From Cyanoderma ruficeps (taxonomy: Eukaryota; Chordata; Aves; Passeriformes; Timaliidae), in the NCBI GenBank assembly GCA_008694505.1, contig VZDJ01004378.1, forward strand, positions 21,778,239-21,842,238: DNA of 64,000 nucleotides, given 5' to 3'. The notes beneath the pieces are model-generated. The model was not told where the DNA came from, searched no databases, and saw nothing but the letters and a program-made list of their open reading frames with translations. The position numbers and the translations under genes were made by a program. Below, one piece after another: positions 1 to 11,053 of this stretch; position 1 is the first letter of the stretch, and every line of letters begins with the position of its first letter.

Positions 1-221
1 ATTGACTTCCTGAGGCTAGGATATCAACCATGAACTTAGCTTAGAACAACTGTAAGAGACCTTCTAAGGCTATTTATTGCATCTAGGTGATTAAAAGAAT
101 TCTCATTTCTGTCAGGAAGATTTTTCATGTTAGCTGGATAATTAATAATTTCATATACATATTTCCAAATAATTCTATATGTTTTGATAAAACCAGATAA
201 AATCACAGTATTTTACAGTAC
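1..221 (-). other. PPFIA2 intron, downstream edge
   Basis: Intronic sequence following the donor at 221-220. No further exon is seen before the window ends. Confidence 0.75.
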
Positions 222-284
222 CTTATCATGTAAGGATTCTTCCAGATTTTTCCTGAAACTTTCAGATTCTTGAATCAAAACATT
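222..284 (-). CDS. PPFIA2: PPFIA2 exon, coiled coil (NVLIQESESFRKNLEESL)
   Basis: This 63-nt exon gives 21 codons in phase 0, NVLIQESESFRKNLEESL then HDK. The acceptor is tatttctag and the donor is AAG|gtactg. It continues the LEEK ending of the previous exon exactly as in liprin-alpha-2 (human, as remembered, has T for the second S in ESESF). It has no ATG and is too short to stand out by length. The next exon, expected to begin ERLAEEIEKL, lies outside the window. Confidence 0.95.
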
Positions 285-1226
285 CTAGAAATAAAAAGAA
301 GAGAAAAAAAATAAGCAAGGAAGAACTTAGAGATATGTTCATGTATCAGGTATCACTATATACATCTACACATTTACAAAGTTCATATATGTTTGACTTC
401 AAAATTTAACTTCTTTGATGCTTCAATTGGATTATATACTAAAATTTTAAATGCTGCAAGAATTCAATCATGTAGGAGCACGTGTCTTCTAGATCAGCAA
501 AAACTTTGCATCTGGGTTCAACTGAGCAACTGCCTTATCCTTACACAATCAATTCTCCAAACTTCTTTTGGCAAGCCTGTTTCTTGCTCCATACCACATT
601 TTGTTTCAATTATATAAACCAGAAGTACATAATCTGAGAAATTCTGAAATACCCTTCTGAAAAACATTGAAAGATTTCTCCCAGATCATACAGGATGTGA
701 AGTAGAAGAGGGACGGATTAAAGAGGGCAAATACAAAGGTCAGTGGCTTTGAATTTTGCAGGACCATATTGTCTCATGTCATGGAAAACCTGGAAATAAC
801 AATCCCTCTCCAAGGCTAGATGCTCCTTCTCCTGTGGTGACAGCATTTTACTCTTCCCAGAGGAAGTGAAGAGAAATCAGGAGGTTAAAACACTGAAATG
901 ATGGTACATCTAAAACTGGTGATTCCTCTGTTCTTGTCCACTTTCTCTCACTGCCTCATGCAGCCCATCATGCACTAGTCCCTTCCAATCTCTTCATCAG
1001 GCTCTTAGCTGATAAACACGTGATTCAAAATATTCAGCCATATTCACAACCCTTCTGGGAAGGCACTTGAGCCCACTCTCGAATTAAGAGCCGAATGTGT
1101 AAGTTGGACCACATTTGTGATAATATTTGGCAATACAAAATCAGGATGATGCCTCCATCCCAAAAAAAGTAGAAGATATGAGAAATCTTTATTAAGCTGA
1201 ACTTTATACTGCTGTTTGTACTGTAC
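285..1226 (-). other. PPFIA2 intron, 942 bp
   Basis: No exon or transposon was recognised. The plus-strand 74-codon open frame at 393-617 has no supporting signal. Confidence 0.8.
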
Positions 1227-1358
1227 CTTTTCTTCAAGTGCTGCCATTCTCTCTTTTAGGTGTAGTTGCAGGCGCTCATTGGATTCTGTCAAAAGTCTGT
1301 CTACAGTATCCGATAATCTTTTGTTGTGCTCCTCATTCATTTTTTCTCTTTGCCTTGC
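1227..1358 (-). CDS. PPFIA2: PPFIA2 exon, coiled coil ([20 protein letters not shown]...)
   Basis: This 132-nt exon gives 44 codons in phase 0: [44 protein letters not shown]. The acceptor is acattaaag, with a poor pyrimidine tract; the donor is AAG|gtacag. [20 protein letters not shown] is a highly conserved liprin-alpha stretch, and RLLTES is the alpha-2 form. The internal Met is not a start codon, because the frame is open upstream to the splice acceptor and the ARQREK residues are conserved. Confidence 0.97.
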
Positions 1359-1712
1359 CTTTAATGTAGAATAGATGTGATAGATTGATAGAGTCCAACA
1401 TTAACCAGTACAGATTTGGATCATTAAAAAATAATAATAAAAAAGGTAACTGTAACCATCTAAAAGACTTCCACGGGAAATGTAATTACAGTTACTGATT
1501 AATGTACATCCATTTTTGTAACAGCAGAATGTTTTCGACTCTGCCACTGGATGTAAATTATTGTATTAAGATGGTAAAGTGAAATAGGAACATGCTGCCA
1601 TCACTGCTACAAACTAAACATTTATAATTAGGTAGTTTTGGGTGCTGGATACATAATGTAGCACTACACTGGCAAATGAAAACTGCACAGAAGCCGTTTG
1701 CAATACACATAC
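1359..1712 (-). other. PPFIA2 intron, 354 bp
   Basis: Short AT-rich intron. No repeat or exon was recognised. Confidence 0.85.
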
Positions 1713-1796
1713 TCTTTGAAGTTCCTGATTCTTCTCTTCAAGTTGAGCTTCTAAATGTCTCATACGTTCCTCAATGTTTCCATGCCTTTCTTCTGC
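1713..1796 (-). CDS. PPFIA2: PPFIA2 exon, coiled coil ([20 protein letters not shown]...)
   Basis: This 84-nt exon gives 28 codons in phase 0: [20 protein letters not shown] then EKNQELQR. The acceptor is atttttttacag and the donor is AGA|gtatgt. Twenty-eight residues are exactly four heptads. RMRHLE is the liprin-alpha-2 form (alpha-1/alpha-3 read RLRQME as I recall). The human protein as remembered has G for A in HLE-QLEE. The open frame continuing past the donor is intron read-through. Confidence 0.97.
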
Positions 1797-2213
1797 CTGT
1801 AAAAAAATAGAAAGACTCTTTCTGTAATTTAGGTGTCTTTGGAAGTTTTTATTGCAGTAAAGTTTAAACAAAACATAAAGCAAGCTACTACTAACTGCAA
1901 ACTTAGTTTTCCAAAAATAAACTTTATTTAAACAGGCAGCTGAACAGCATTGCTTGAAATGTGTCAGCTACAAAGGCCTGTTACATCCAAGCATCAGCAA
2001 AACATTGGAGTTATTTATGAGCAATGAAATCAGCCAAATGTAACATGCAGACTGTGCATGGTTTGAACACAAACCTGCCATCGTCAAATTTTAAGCTCCT
2101 GAAGCACTGAACTGCACGATGGTTGATTATCAATTAAAAAAAAAGTTAAAGAAAATGAAAACAAATCAGATGGATTCTATTCAGCAATAGAAAGTAAAGT
2201 CCAGTAGGACTAC
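1797..2213 (-). other. PPFIA2 intron, 417 bp
   Basis: Separates the cassette candidate from the AEERHG exon. It carries the TGCATG motif; nothing else was recognised. Confidence 0.7.
2044..2049 (-). promoter_or_regulatory. RBFOX-type splicing motif TGCATG downstream of the cassette candidate
   Basis: On the transcript strand TGCATG (within ctgcatgtta) lies about 165 nt past the donor of the 2214-2300 exon. Intronic UGCAUG downstream of an exon is the known context in which RBFOX proteins promote inclusion in neurons and muscle. A 6-mer is short, so this is suggestive only. Confidence 0.4.
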
Positions 2214-2300
2214 CTTCCTACGTATGGAGATCATTTCTTGTAGTTTAGCTTCCATAACATATTGATAATCATCAGATGAGGTAGAAGAGGTTGGATCAGA
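2214..2300 (-). CDS. PPFIA2: Candidate alternatively spliced PPFIA2 cassette exon, 29 codons
   Basis: This 87-nt segment is bounded by an acceptor with a long pyrimidine tract (tccctctccttttccttg...gttag) and a GT donor (AAG|gtagtc). It is open in phase 0, the same phase as every neighbour. It would insert SDPTSSTSSDDYQYV followed by MEAKLQEMISIRRK between ...AALTK and AEERHG.... The first half is Ser/Thr/Asp-rich and the second half is helix-forming and charged. The canonical liprin-alpha-2 sequence I remember joins LTK directly to AEE, so inclusion would be optional. The weak donor fits regulated splicing. I cannot confirm from memory that any transcript contains it. Confidence 0.75.
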
Positions 2301-2916
2301 CTAACAAGTCAAGGAAAAGGAGAGGGACAAAATTGAAAAATCAGAACTAAAGACACTGACACTGAACAGAACACAGCACAGAATGCTTAAAAGAAAAGTG
2401 TGACTGAAAATTTAAACTTTTAACTGACAGATTTTTCATGGAATAAACTACACTGATACTTGGTGAGTAAGATGCAGTTGATGTGGAGAAACTGAAAATA
2501 ATGGAATGCTAAAGAAGCTATCAACCTACACATGGAAGTTCAAGGTTAGTGATGGCTGGCTGATGACAAATTACTACAGAGTGGATTCAAAGCAATATTG
2601 TCTAATCTAATGTTGTTTCTTTCCCTTTTTTTTTAATTTTGGTAAACTGAACACAAGAACCAGGCTCTCAGAGGCCAACATCACAAATTCCTGTATTATT
2701 CTTCTACCATTCTCTAGAAATGATTACAATGTATAAATACTACGTAATGGATCAGTCAGTTACACCACTATGCAATGTCATGGTATATTCCCTAATTTCT
2801 AGAAAACAGAAAGAATGTCAAAAGAAACAAGGCCAAAACTTTCATATGCCATTTTAGAACACACTACATAAAGCCCTTCATCCAAATAAACAATATAGTT
2901 TTCATCCCTTTGAAAA

Positions 2917-2934
2917 GATCCACCCTGGTGGATC
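2917..2934. repeat. 18-bp inverted repeat
   Basis: GATCCACC-CT-GGTGGATC forms two perfect 8-bp arms around a 2-bp centre. Confidence 0.7.
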
Positions 2935-3193
2935 TCTTTGGAAGATCAAGGTCATCAGATAAAAGAAGAACCTATAAATAAAAATTCATTAATAATAATG
3001 AAAATTTGTTACTGAGTACAGAAATGGCAATCCAACCAAAGATTCATTACTATTTCTAACAGAAATTAAGTTGGCCTTAATTAGGTCATTTGTGGCAAAA
3101 CATGAATATTCATGTTATTGTCATATCAAACAAGTCGATGTTATTCAAAAACTAAAAAAGCCCTTTAAAAAATGGAAATGCTATATTGGTTTT

Positions 3194-3207
3194 GTTGCTA
3201 TGGAAAC
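3194..3207. promoter_or_regulatory. RFX X-box-like site, intronic
   Basis: GTTGCTATGGAAAC differs at one base from the palindromic RFX X-box GTTGCCATGGAAAC. A perfect palindrome CATGAATATTCATG lies at 3101-3114, and a rare CpG pair (gagctcgcgcttg) follows at about 3257. The motif match is seen directly; enhancer activity is inference. Confidence 0.35.
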
Positions 3208-4299
3208 AGGAATGTGCATAAGGCACACAGAGAGTGCTACTGATGACTGAGTTGTGAGCTCGCGCTTGTCAAACGCTATTTCACTCTGTCAGATTTACCC
3301 CTCTCAAAGAGATCTGAATTCCATCTTTAGATGATCAAACTTTAATATGCACAAGAAATACTAATTTTACAGCTGTGTTCTTGTGAGACTATTTTTCATG
3401 TGCTTATCTACTAATGATTTATCACATAAATTAGGAATAGGTATCCGAGTAATGCCAGATATTCATAATAACTTAAAATTACCCATAACTTAAACTCAGT
3501 AGTATTATCAGGACCTAAAGTTCATACAGAAAGTAACCATGTGATCTAGTAATGTATAAACATAAACTGCAGCTTTTGATATGAAAACATCCACATAAGA
3601 AAATTCTGGTTTGTATTAATACAAGAATATTGCTTAACTTTGAAAATCACTAGTATTCTTTTCATAATATATTCACAAAACTCAGATTCTTGCAAAATTT
3701 AAGGGAGTCTGCAATTAAACTCATTTACAAGTACAGTTCTTGTTTCTGATCATGAAGGAGGCATATTGTGAAGTGCCTGAATTTATTTGTTAGCTGAAAC
3801 TATTTTGTCTGTTTATTACAGCTTAGACCAGCAAGAATACTTCTATGATCTTCTTTAACTTATGTCTCCATTTTACTTATTAGTCAGTTTCAGCACACCA
3901 GTACTAATGCACTGCTTCCTCTCCCAAGTGGGTAATTAGAAAGATAGGGTTGAAAAAGTTAAGACCCTGTGAGTGCACAAGACATCTTTCCACAGAGTGA
4001 TGGACCAAGTTTTATCCTGCTCTGTAGAGAATGAAATTTTCCCCTTTTTGAGTCCTGGATGCATCACTGGTTCAATTCCATCCCTTCATGCATTTCCAAG
4101 GGTGATGAGATGACTTGAAATCACCAAAGCTCTGAGAAGACTTAAGTAATTCTACTTCTTTTGAAGCTATTTTCATAGAGGGAGATATAGAACCCACTGG
4201 GGGCACCTTCCTACAAAATTAAACTCCTTATAAGCTTCATTAGCTGACTGCGAAACTTAAAAGCAAGTTTCTTCAACTTCACTGCTTCTGATGCCTTGA

Positions 4300-4720
4300 G
4301 AGGCTGCACTGAACAGAGGCTAGACACTATTAAAGGAATAAAGTAGGTATTTATTAAAAAGACCTCTCAAGAATACACCTTGGGCAGTAAAAGAGCCTGG
4401 CTGTGGCTACACCCAAGATGGACAATGGATCACACATTTTCACAGGTTTTGTCCATTTACATGATGGGATTAATTGTCCAATTATAGCTTCAGGTTATGA
4501 AGTCCCATCCTCCAAGACTGCTCTCCTCAATTCCCCGTTTTTTATACTTTTTGGACCTAAAGCTGCAACGGTGTCCTTGGTTCTTGGGCTGGAAAAGAAT
4601 TATTTTGTCTAACTACGCTGTGACGAGAATTTACTAACACTTTATATGAAGTTCAGAGTTATATACTAATGCAGTATAGAATCTGGAAAATATGAAAGAT
4701 AAAACTTAAGGCATTGCTTC
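4300..4720 (-). mobile_element. Probable LTR (ERVL-like family of songbirds), minus orientation
   Basis: The order ggtatttattaaaaagacc, acaccttgggcagtaaaaga, gctacacccaagatggacaa, ttaattgtccaattatagct, tcaggttatgaagtcccatc and ggtgtccttggttcttgggc is one I recognise as an abundant interspersed LTR in songbird genomes. The family name is not certain. AATAAA is on the minus strand (TTTATT at 4350-4355). Ends and target duplication were not resolved. The plus-strand open frame 4403-4612 lies within it and is not a gene. Confidence 0.55.
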
Positions 4721-5365
4721 CCTACATTTAGCTGCAGCTTAATGTAAAATATTAAGATAACCAAAGTAAAACCTCTAGGTTCAAAGGGATCTCATTCACA
4801 TCCTCTGATATGTGGTGCTGCCAGTCATAACCTGTCCTTGAAAAGACAGTCTGTCTAGTAAGCTGTATAATTTACCTTTTTTCCAAACAAAAATGTAAAT
4901 TTTTCAGTCCAAACCTTGACATAATACCTAACAGATCTTTTCAATGCAGAAAATAATTGTGATAATAGCTTTGAATTCTTTTGGAAAAAAGAGAAGGAAT
5001 GAAATTATTGTCAGAATTATGTATGTTATCTGAATTTTTATGTAGACACCATTCTTGAAAGAACATGATGTTAAGATTCTTATAGCTACCTGCTATTTCA
5101 TAACTTCCTGCTGCTTTAATAATTTCAGCAAGGTATGTGCTACCTTTACATCTCTTTGACAGAACAGAGAAACTTGAAAGTTAATTAAAATTCAATTTGC
5201 CTTAGAATCAAAACAAATGTCATTATTCTACACACTGAAAATGCATTAGGATATTTTATGTTTCCTTTATGTACCATTTGTTCTGAAAGTGTTATTATGT
5301 ACTACTCTAAAAGGATCAAATTATTTTATAGCCAAGATATTCAACAATTAGGCTCAAGCGCTTGT

Positions 5366-5870
5366 CTGGCAGAGACCAAGCACAGGCGCACAGACTTAGT
5401 ATTTACTCTGGGCTCTAAAGTTGCTAAGTGATTTTAAGCACTGGTTATTCTGTGCCAGCTGCAGGCATGCCCCCCTGCAGCAGGGATGGGAATCAAAAGG
5501 GCAGACAGAAACACATGCACATACTCCCATCTTCCCTGACTTGCAGAAACACACCTGCAGACAAAGAGCACCAGTAACCTGTGTCCCCACCTGGAACATA
5601 CTCCCAAAATTTCAACAGGATTTCAACATCTCCCATCACCTTTTACATTGAGGAAGGCCCCCAACCAGGTCACAAAGAGACCCCTCCAAACAAAAAAGTC
5701 CCCTGTAGCAAGTCAGCTGTTACCTAAAGGATTTGCAAATCCTTCCCTAAGGACTTCCCCAGGCCATGCTCTCAGGATTGTGGCAGTTACACTTTTTTGT
5801 TGTTCATGTGTCTTAGTCAGACCCAGAGATTATAAAGAATAAGCTCTCTGAGACATTTGGCAGCCTTCCA
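5366..5870 (+). mobile_element. Possible LTR-like sequence, unbounded
   Basis: The stretch is more GC-rich than its surroundings and ends with a TATAAAG-AATAAG cluster followed by ctctgagacatttggcagcc and a CA end, which resembles the TATA/poly(A)/R-U5 order of a small avian LTR. I found no matching target duplication and no clear TG start. The overlapping 60-76-codon open frames have no domain resemblance. This is a weak call. Confidence 0.25.
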
Positions 5871-8800
5871 CAAAAATACTGAATATGTCCATCTCAGCCT
5901 TGCAGTTTGAGGCACAAGGCAGAGACTGACCCACCAGTGCTTATCATGCTTCTGTAGCAGAATTTTAGGCACACGAGACAGCAGGTGGACTCAGATTCCT
6001 AAAGAAAAGCTGGATTTCTTCAAACTTGTTTCACTAAGAATTGAGTTAAAAACTGTAAATTAGAGCTCGCATGACTACTTGCTTGGCAGGCCTTACCCTA
6101 CATTCTTTCTTCAATGTAAGACTCGAATGCCTGTTTGCTCCTACTCTGTGCAGGAGGATTAATAAGACACATTGTGTGGTATTCAGCAACCAGCATTTAA
6201 AGTATTTAGCAGGAACAGTCAGTTATAAATAGATTTGGGAAATCATGCCTCTTAAACTGGATTAAAAATATATGGACAAAAACTAATGATGTCTGACCCC
6301 TATTAGAAACCAGCATGAGTATTAATGTTCACTTTGCACTCTCTATGCCATGGAATAGCCAGCACAAGGGAGTAACAGGCAGGAAAACTCTGAATTGAGG
6401 GAATACCAAAGCAGCTTGTGTGATCTCTAACCCTGTTAAAACTCTGCTGGTGCTCCTGCTGCTAATGCGCCCACAAAAAAGATGTTGCTTTCACATAATC
6501 TGTTACTGATGGCACTGTACATTTTCTGGGTCTTTGCATCTTAGTTGAAAAGAAAGAAATCCAAATTCAGATGCAGACATCGTTTGTATAATATAGGTTC
6601 CAGACTTTTTTTGTTTTGAGTTGCAGGAACAAATCTGAACTTTTCTAATGGTATAAGTGATTTCCCCAGTTTTGAGACCTTGACTTCTGAACAGCTGCAC
6701 TCTCCAGATTCTCTACTAGCATCTTATGCTTTAGTTTGTCCTTGTAATAAGGGTGCTATTCACAAAGAAACAATGCATTATTGAACTGAGCTATGAAGTT
6801 GAAGGTGATCATGGTGACAGTTGCAACAGCTCACAAAGTAAGTAATCAGCTACTTGTTCACATCTAACCTGCTACCAATGTGACAAAATGAATTGGCTCA
6901 GGTGTCCCCTTTTGCTAAACCCCAACCTTTCAGTCACTAGATAGTCACACTTTCTTTCCCCTGCTTTGTTTTCTCACCACCTTCTGTACCTCCAAAGTTT
7001 AGTAAGCAGCTCCTTCAATTTAGCTTTGTCAAATTTGCTTCTTTCATTTCTTCCTCCTATCAGGGCAAAATCTCCCAAGAAAAGAGAAGCAAAATAAGAG
7101 GCGTGGTTTTGAGAAGACAAAGGATGTGTTGTAAATGTGAAATTTTCTTTGGCTTCCCTCCCCTTCAAAGATTATTTTTTTCACTAGCCTAGTAAAGAGG
7201 ATTTACCAACTTCCTTCTCCTGTTAACGCAACACATTTTCTCTTTCTCTTGTTCTCAGAAAGGTTTCTGTATTAACTACATCCACTCCTTGCAGGGGAAC
7301 TTCTTTCCCCTCTTTGCATCCTTTCCATGGCAGACATTCTTCTTCTTTTGCAACTTCTTCCCTGCTTAAAGCAAACCACATCCCCACACTGACACAAAAC
7401 AAACATTATGTCCCACTTGCCTCCAACTCTCAAGTCATTTTTTATCACCTTTAAAATTAACTGAAGGTGTTACTATGCTAAATGTAGTTTATTATGGTAT
7501 GGTTTCCTCTTCTCCATCTCAGTGATTCTCTAATGCAGCTGAAAAGCATGGCTGGTATTTGTGGTGACCTACATACAGGAATGATGGTGTAAAATGCTGA
7601 CTGCTGTCTTGTGATCAGAGAAGTGACTTGGTACCTCTGCTGCACAAGCACCCAGGGGGTGAGGGGACTGCTAGTGGGAGTGAGTGAATGGAAGTAGGTG
7701 GATGCTGGCTGGCCTTACTAGACCTCTCCTTGAACACATGCAAGGAGAAACTGTGTTTGACACACTAGCCGTCTGAAGATTCTGGATGTTCCAGGGTCTG
7801 TCCCTTCTGAGGAAAAGAAACATTTTCTGGGATAAAGAAAGGTTAATACAGGAGGGAGGTTCTCTCTGCTAGGAACTGCCTCTTCTCCAGGACAGGCAAA
7901 CAGACCAATACTGTGAGAGTGAGGAGAAGGTGGCTCAATGAGTCATGGGAATCTAAATCTTGGGATACATGCTGAGAGCTGTGCTACTTGTCATGACCAG
8001 ACAGGTACCAGTGTGATGGCCAGGCAGGACAGCACAGTGTATGGGATCATGCTGTTCCAGGTTAGTCTGCCACAGGCTGACTAACCCTCCAGTTGCTCAC
8101 CCAATGGGCAGAACACAGTGAAAACAAAGCCAAAGAAAAGTTCAAATGATTCAGGTAAATTTATGGGTACTTATCCAAGTTCACTGGATAGTCCAAATTT
8201 TTGGAAGTTCACTCCTTATGGACTAGTTTGGGCATGGAAAAGTAGCAGAAAGAGACATCACTAGCTTATATACTTAAAAAAATGGAAAACCAACTAATTT
8301 TAAAAACTGACACGATAGAAGGATCACAGTTTATATCCTTCATTTGCAGAATCCCAGACCGGATTTATTATGAGCAAGAATATAAAAAAAATTGAATGCA
8401 GAACTGCAACATGCACCTTTTAAATCTACATGGGTGGTGAATAATCATAGCCAAATCCAGAACATATTTTTTCTCATTTATCTCCACATATAAGTTATTG
8501 GTCTTATATTTTACCCACAGTGAAGCAGATAGCCCACATTACTTTACTTTAAAATACACATAAAGCAGCAGTTAAGTTAGGCTTAACTCACCTCTTCCAT
8601 ATAATTGTAACCCCATTAATCTGAGAGAAGCCACTTTCACTGAGATAGTACTAAAGGAAGGAGAACCAGTTCTGACTTTTTTGTTTTAGTGCAGGAACAG
8701 TAGCTGATTTGGTGGCTCCTGTTTTACTCTATGTCATAGACTTTATCACTTTTACTAAATAGACACTGCAGTGATCACACAGCTCAGATAGGCAGGCTTT

Positions 8801-10474
8801 GGGGATTCTGCAGCCAGATAATTTGAGTCCTACAGACAGCATGTATGTTGGCATGAAGCCTAACAAAGGCAAAGTTAATTAAGCATTATTTAGCCCCTCA
8901 GGCAGGACTTGCAGTTGTCACTGAATAGCTGGCCACATGTAAGAGCACACCAGCTGGCTAACTTAAAACTACTTAAGTAAGCGGCAGTGATTGGTTCACA
9001 GCCTCAGTTATGTGATCCATGAAAAGTAATGGACTTTAAACTTCAGAACTGTCAAAGGAACACTTTAATAAGCTCTAGAGTTTGCAAAGAAATTGTATAC
9101 AAAACACATAGGCCACAGGCCTATTAGCCTATTGGACAAATTATGGCATTCTTTTTCATGTCATATATTCCAAGGCAGCACAAGTTTAACGGAAATACGT
9201 GTCTTCAGTTTTTCATGTAATCACTGAGAAATGAACAGAACCAGCACTATAACCTACTCCTCAGAGTTTCCCGCTTGGCAAAAACTTTGATCAAGTACAT
9301 TAAAGTGAAATGGGGTGGAGCATCAGCTCTGTTCACAGCTCTCTAACTACATCTCATGAAATAATGTAAGAAGACAAACAGAGATGTATATTGCAGCTTT
9401 ATGGTCACAATAACAACAGTATCTCATGGAAGTCCCTGAGTGTTCTGCATGGTTGAAATGGGATTTCTTCTTTTGTCATTAATATATGTTGAAGGAAAAA
9501 TGCAGTTGCAAGAAAAGACATGCTTGAGACTGCTGAATACTTACTGGTGGCTAATTGCTGGAGAACTTATTCAGGAAAAATCCTCTTAAAATAGAAAACA
9601 GTATTTTTAAACTACTGAGGGTATTAGAATATATGATTATTTGCTGAATCAGAAACAATTGGGAAAAAAAAAGTTAAAATGCCAAGGGATTGCTCTTCTG
9701 TGCACTTGAGTTTTATTAAAATCCAATGAAATTTATTTTATATTTCATGTAGCTCTTTTTGCTGATTCTTCTTGCCTTCCTCCCCCCGCCACCTCCCCCA
9801 ATTTTCAGTCTTTCTTTTAGATTCACATCCATTCATACAAACCTAAAGTGACAGTACAAACCCTTGATTACTGAATAATGATCTTGCCTTAATAAGAAAT
9901 AACCCACACAAATTCCTCCCAAAACCTTTCTTTCTTTGTTTCTTCTGCTTAACTAAATTACTTAAAAATCAGACTTTATGAATGAGCTGCTCAGCATATA
10001 AGGTTTCACTGAAAATGGAAAACATAGGAACTGCAAGAAGTCCATCAAATTTAAAACCAGCTCAGCACATAAATAGAAGCATTCCTTGGCAATTGAGAAA
10101 GGAAAGCTTAGATAAATCGGAGTTTTATATAATACAGTCTCTTAAATGCATTTTTCTTTGTCTAATTTTAAGAGACAAAGAGTAAACCTTAAACCGAAGA
10201 GTAAAATATGTCTTTATGAAGCTGAAAATACTTGAGCTATAGTATTAACTACATGCACACCTGAAAGCATTAGAGGCCAAATATAAAAAGCACAATACTG
10301 AAAAGTTATCCTTATCTTATTTTTCTGTAAGAAAGCAGCCATACAATAAATTCATCAGAGAAAAAAAGTCTGAAATCCAGTCAGAGTTCCACATTTTTCT
10401 TTGCAGATATATGATACAAAGAATCATTCAAAGCAAACTTTGTAAGCATGTACTGGAAGTTGTTTTCATTTGTG

Positions 10475-10530
10475 TTGCGCAAATGATCCCACCTGCCACC
10501 AGGATTTGATTTTATAGCACTTATTGCAAT
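10475..10530. promoter_or_regulatory. Pair of C/EBP-type palindromes, intronic
   Basis: TTGCGCAA (10475-10482) and ATTGCAAT (10523-10530) are both perfect C/EBP-type half-site palindromes, 40 bp apart and about 400 bp beyond an exon. Motif content alone does not prove binding. Confidence 0.3.
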
Positions 10531-10918
10531 AAAACGAGCTGTTGTTTATATACATGGTATATGAAAACATCCAGAAGAAGTACCTGTGGGAAAGGGACTT
10601 CCTTCACTGCCTACCCTTAAATTAGAAACTCTTATACAGTCCTCCTAGAGTAAGTAATGCTCAATTGCATTGGAAATACATTACTCCTTTGTAAGTATAG
10701 CCTAGGCTAACTCACAGATAACTGCTTTTCCTGTCATCAAAATGCTAAGAATTACAAACACAGCATTGAAACCATTCCCGTGTACATACTTATCAAAAAA
10801 CATTTTCTTCTTTTATAATCGGCTTGATGCTACCTTTGTTTCGTCCTTGAGGTGAGGAATCAGGCTGCAAATCAGTGTTACACAATGGGGCTTCTGAAGT
10901 GAGCCTATTTCTCAGTAC

Positions 10919-11053
10919 CTTAGTCAAAGCTGCAATTCTCTGAGCCAGTTCAGCCTCCACTTCAGGTAAGGTTTCAGCTTTCCTCATTGTCTGCTGCAGC
11001 TTCTGCTCAGCCAGCTCAAGACGCTCTTGCAGCTGTCTGTTTTTGTCTTCCAG
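10919..11053 (-). CDS. PPFIA2: PPFIA2 exon, coiled coil ([20 protein letters not shown]...)
   Basis: This 135-nt exon gives 45 codons in phase 0: [45 protein letters not shown]. The acceptor is gcctttcag and the donor is AAG|gtactg. Heptad Leu positions are clear. The [12 protein letters not shown] stretch is a liprin-alpha signature, and QRIAALTK is the alpha-2 version. The start here is L-E-D where I remember M-E-E in human alpha-2. Read-through past the donor stays open for 41 more codons before a stop at about 10793. Confidence 0.97.

Larger units (their letters stand above)
2301..10918 (-). other. PPFIA2 intron between the LTK exon and the cassette candidate, 8.6 kb
   Basis: Contents are a probable minus-oriented LTR (4300-4720), a possible LTR-like GC-richer stretch ending near 5870, an 18-bp inverted repeat (2917-2934), an RFX-like site beside a palindrome (3101-3207) and two C/EBP-type palindromes (10475-10530). 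A GC-richer unassigned stretch lies at about 7600-8110. No further exon was recognised. Confidence 0.65.

Noticed and set aside
1034..1237. Open frame running from the EEK exon into its intron
   Set aside because: It crosses a clear GT donor at 1226-1225 and the downstream part has no liprin resemblance; it is intron read-through.
2905..2990. Minus-strand segment after an AG that reads VLLLSDDLDLPKRSTRV
   Set aside because: It has an acceptor-like AG but no plausible donor, and the centre is an inverted repeat; not accepted as an exon.
4403..4612. Plus-strand 69-codon open frame
   Set aside because: It is antisense within a probable LTR.
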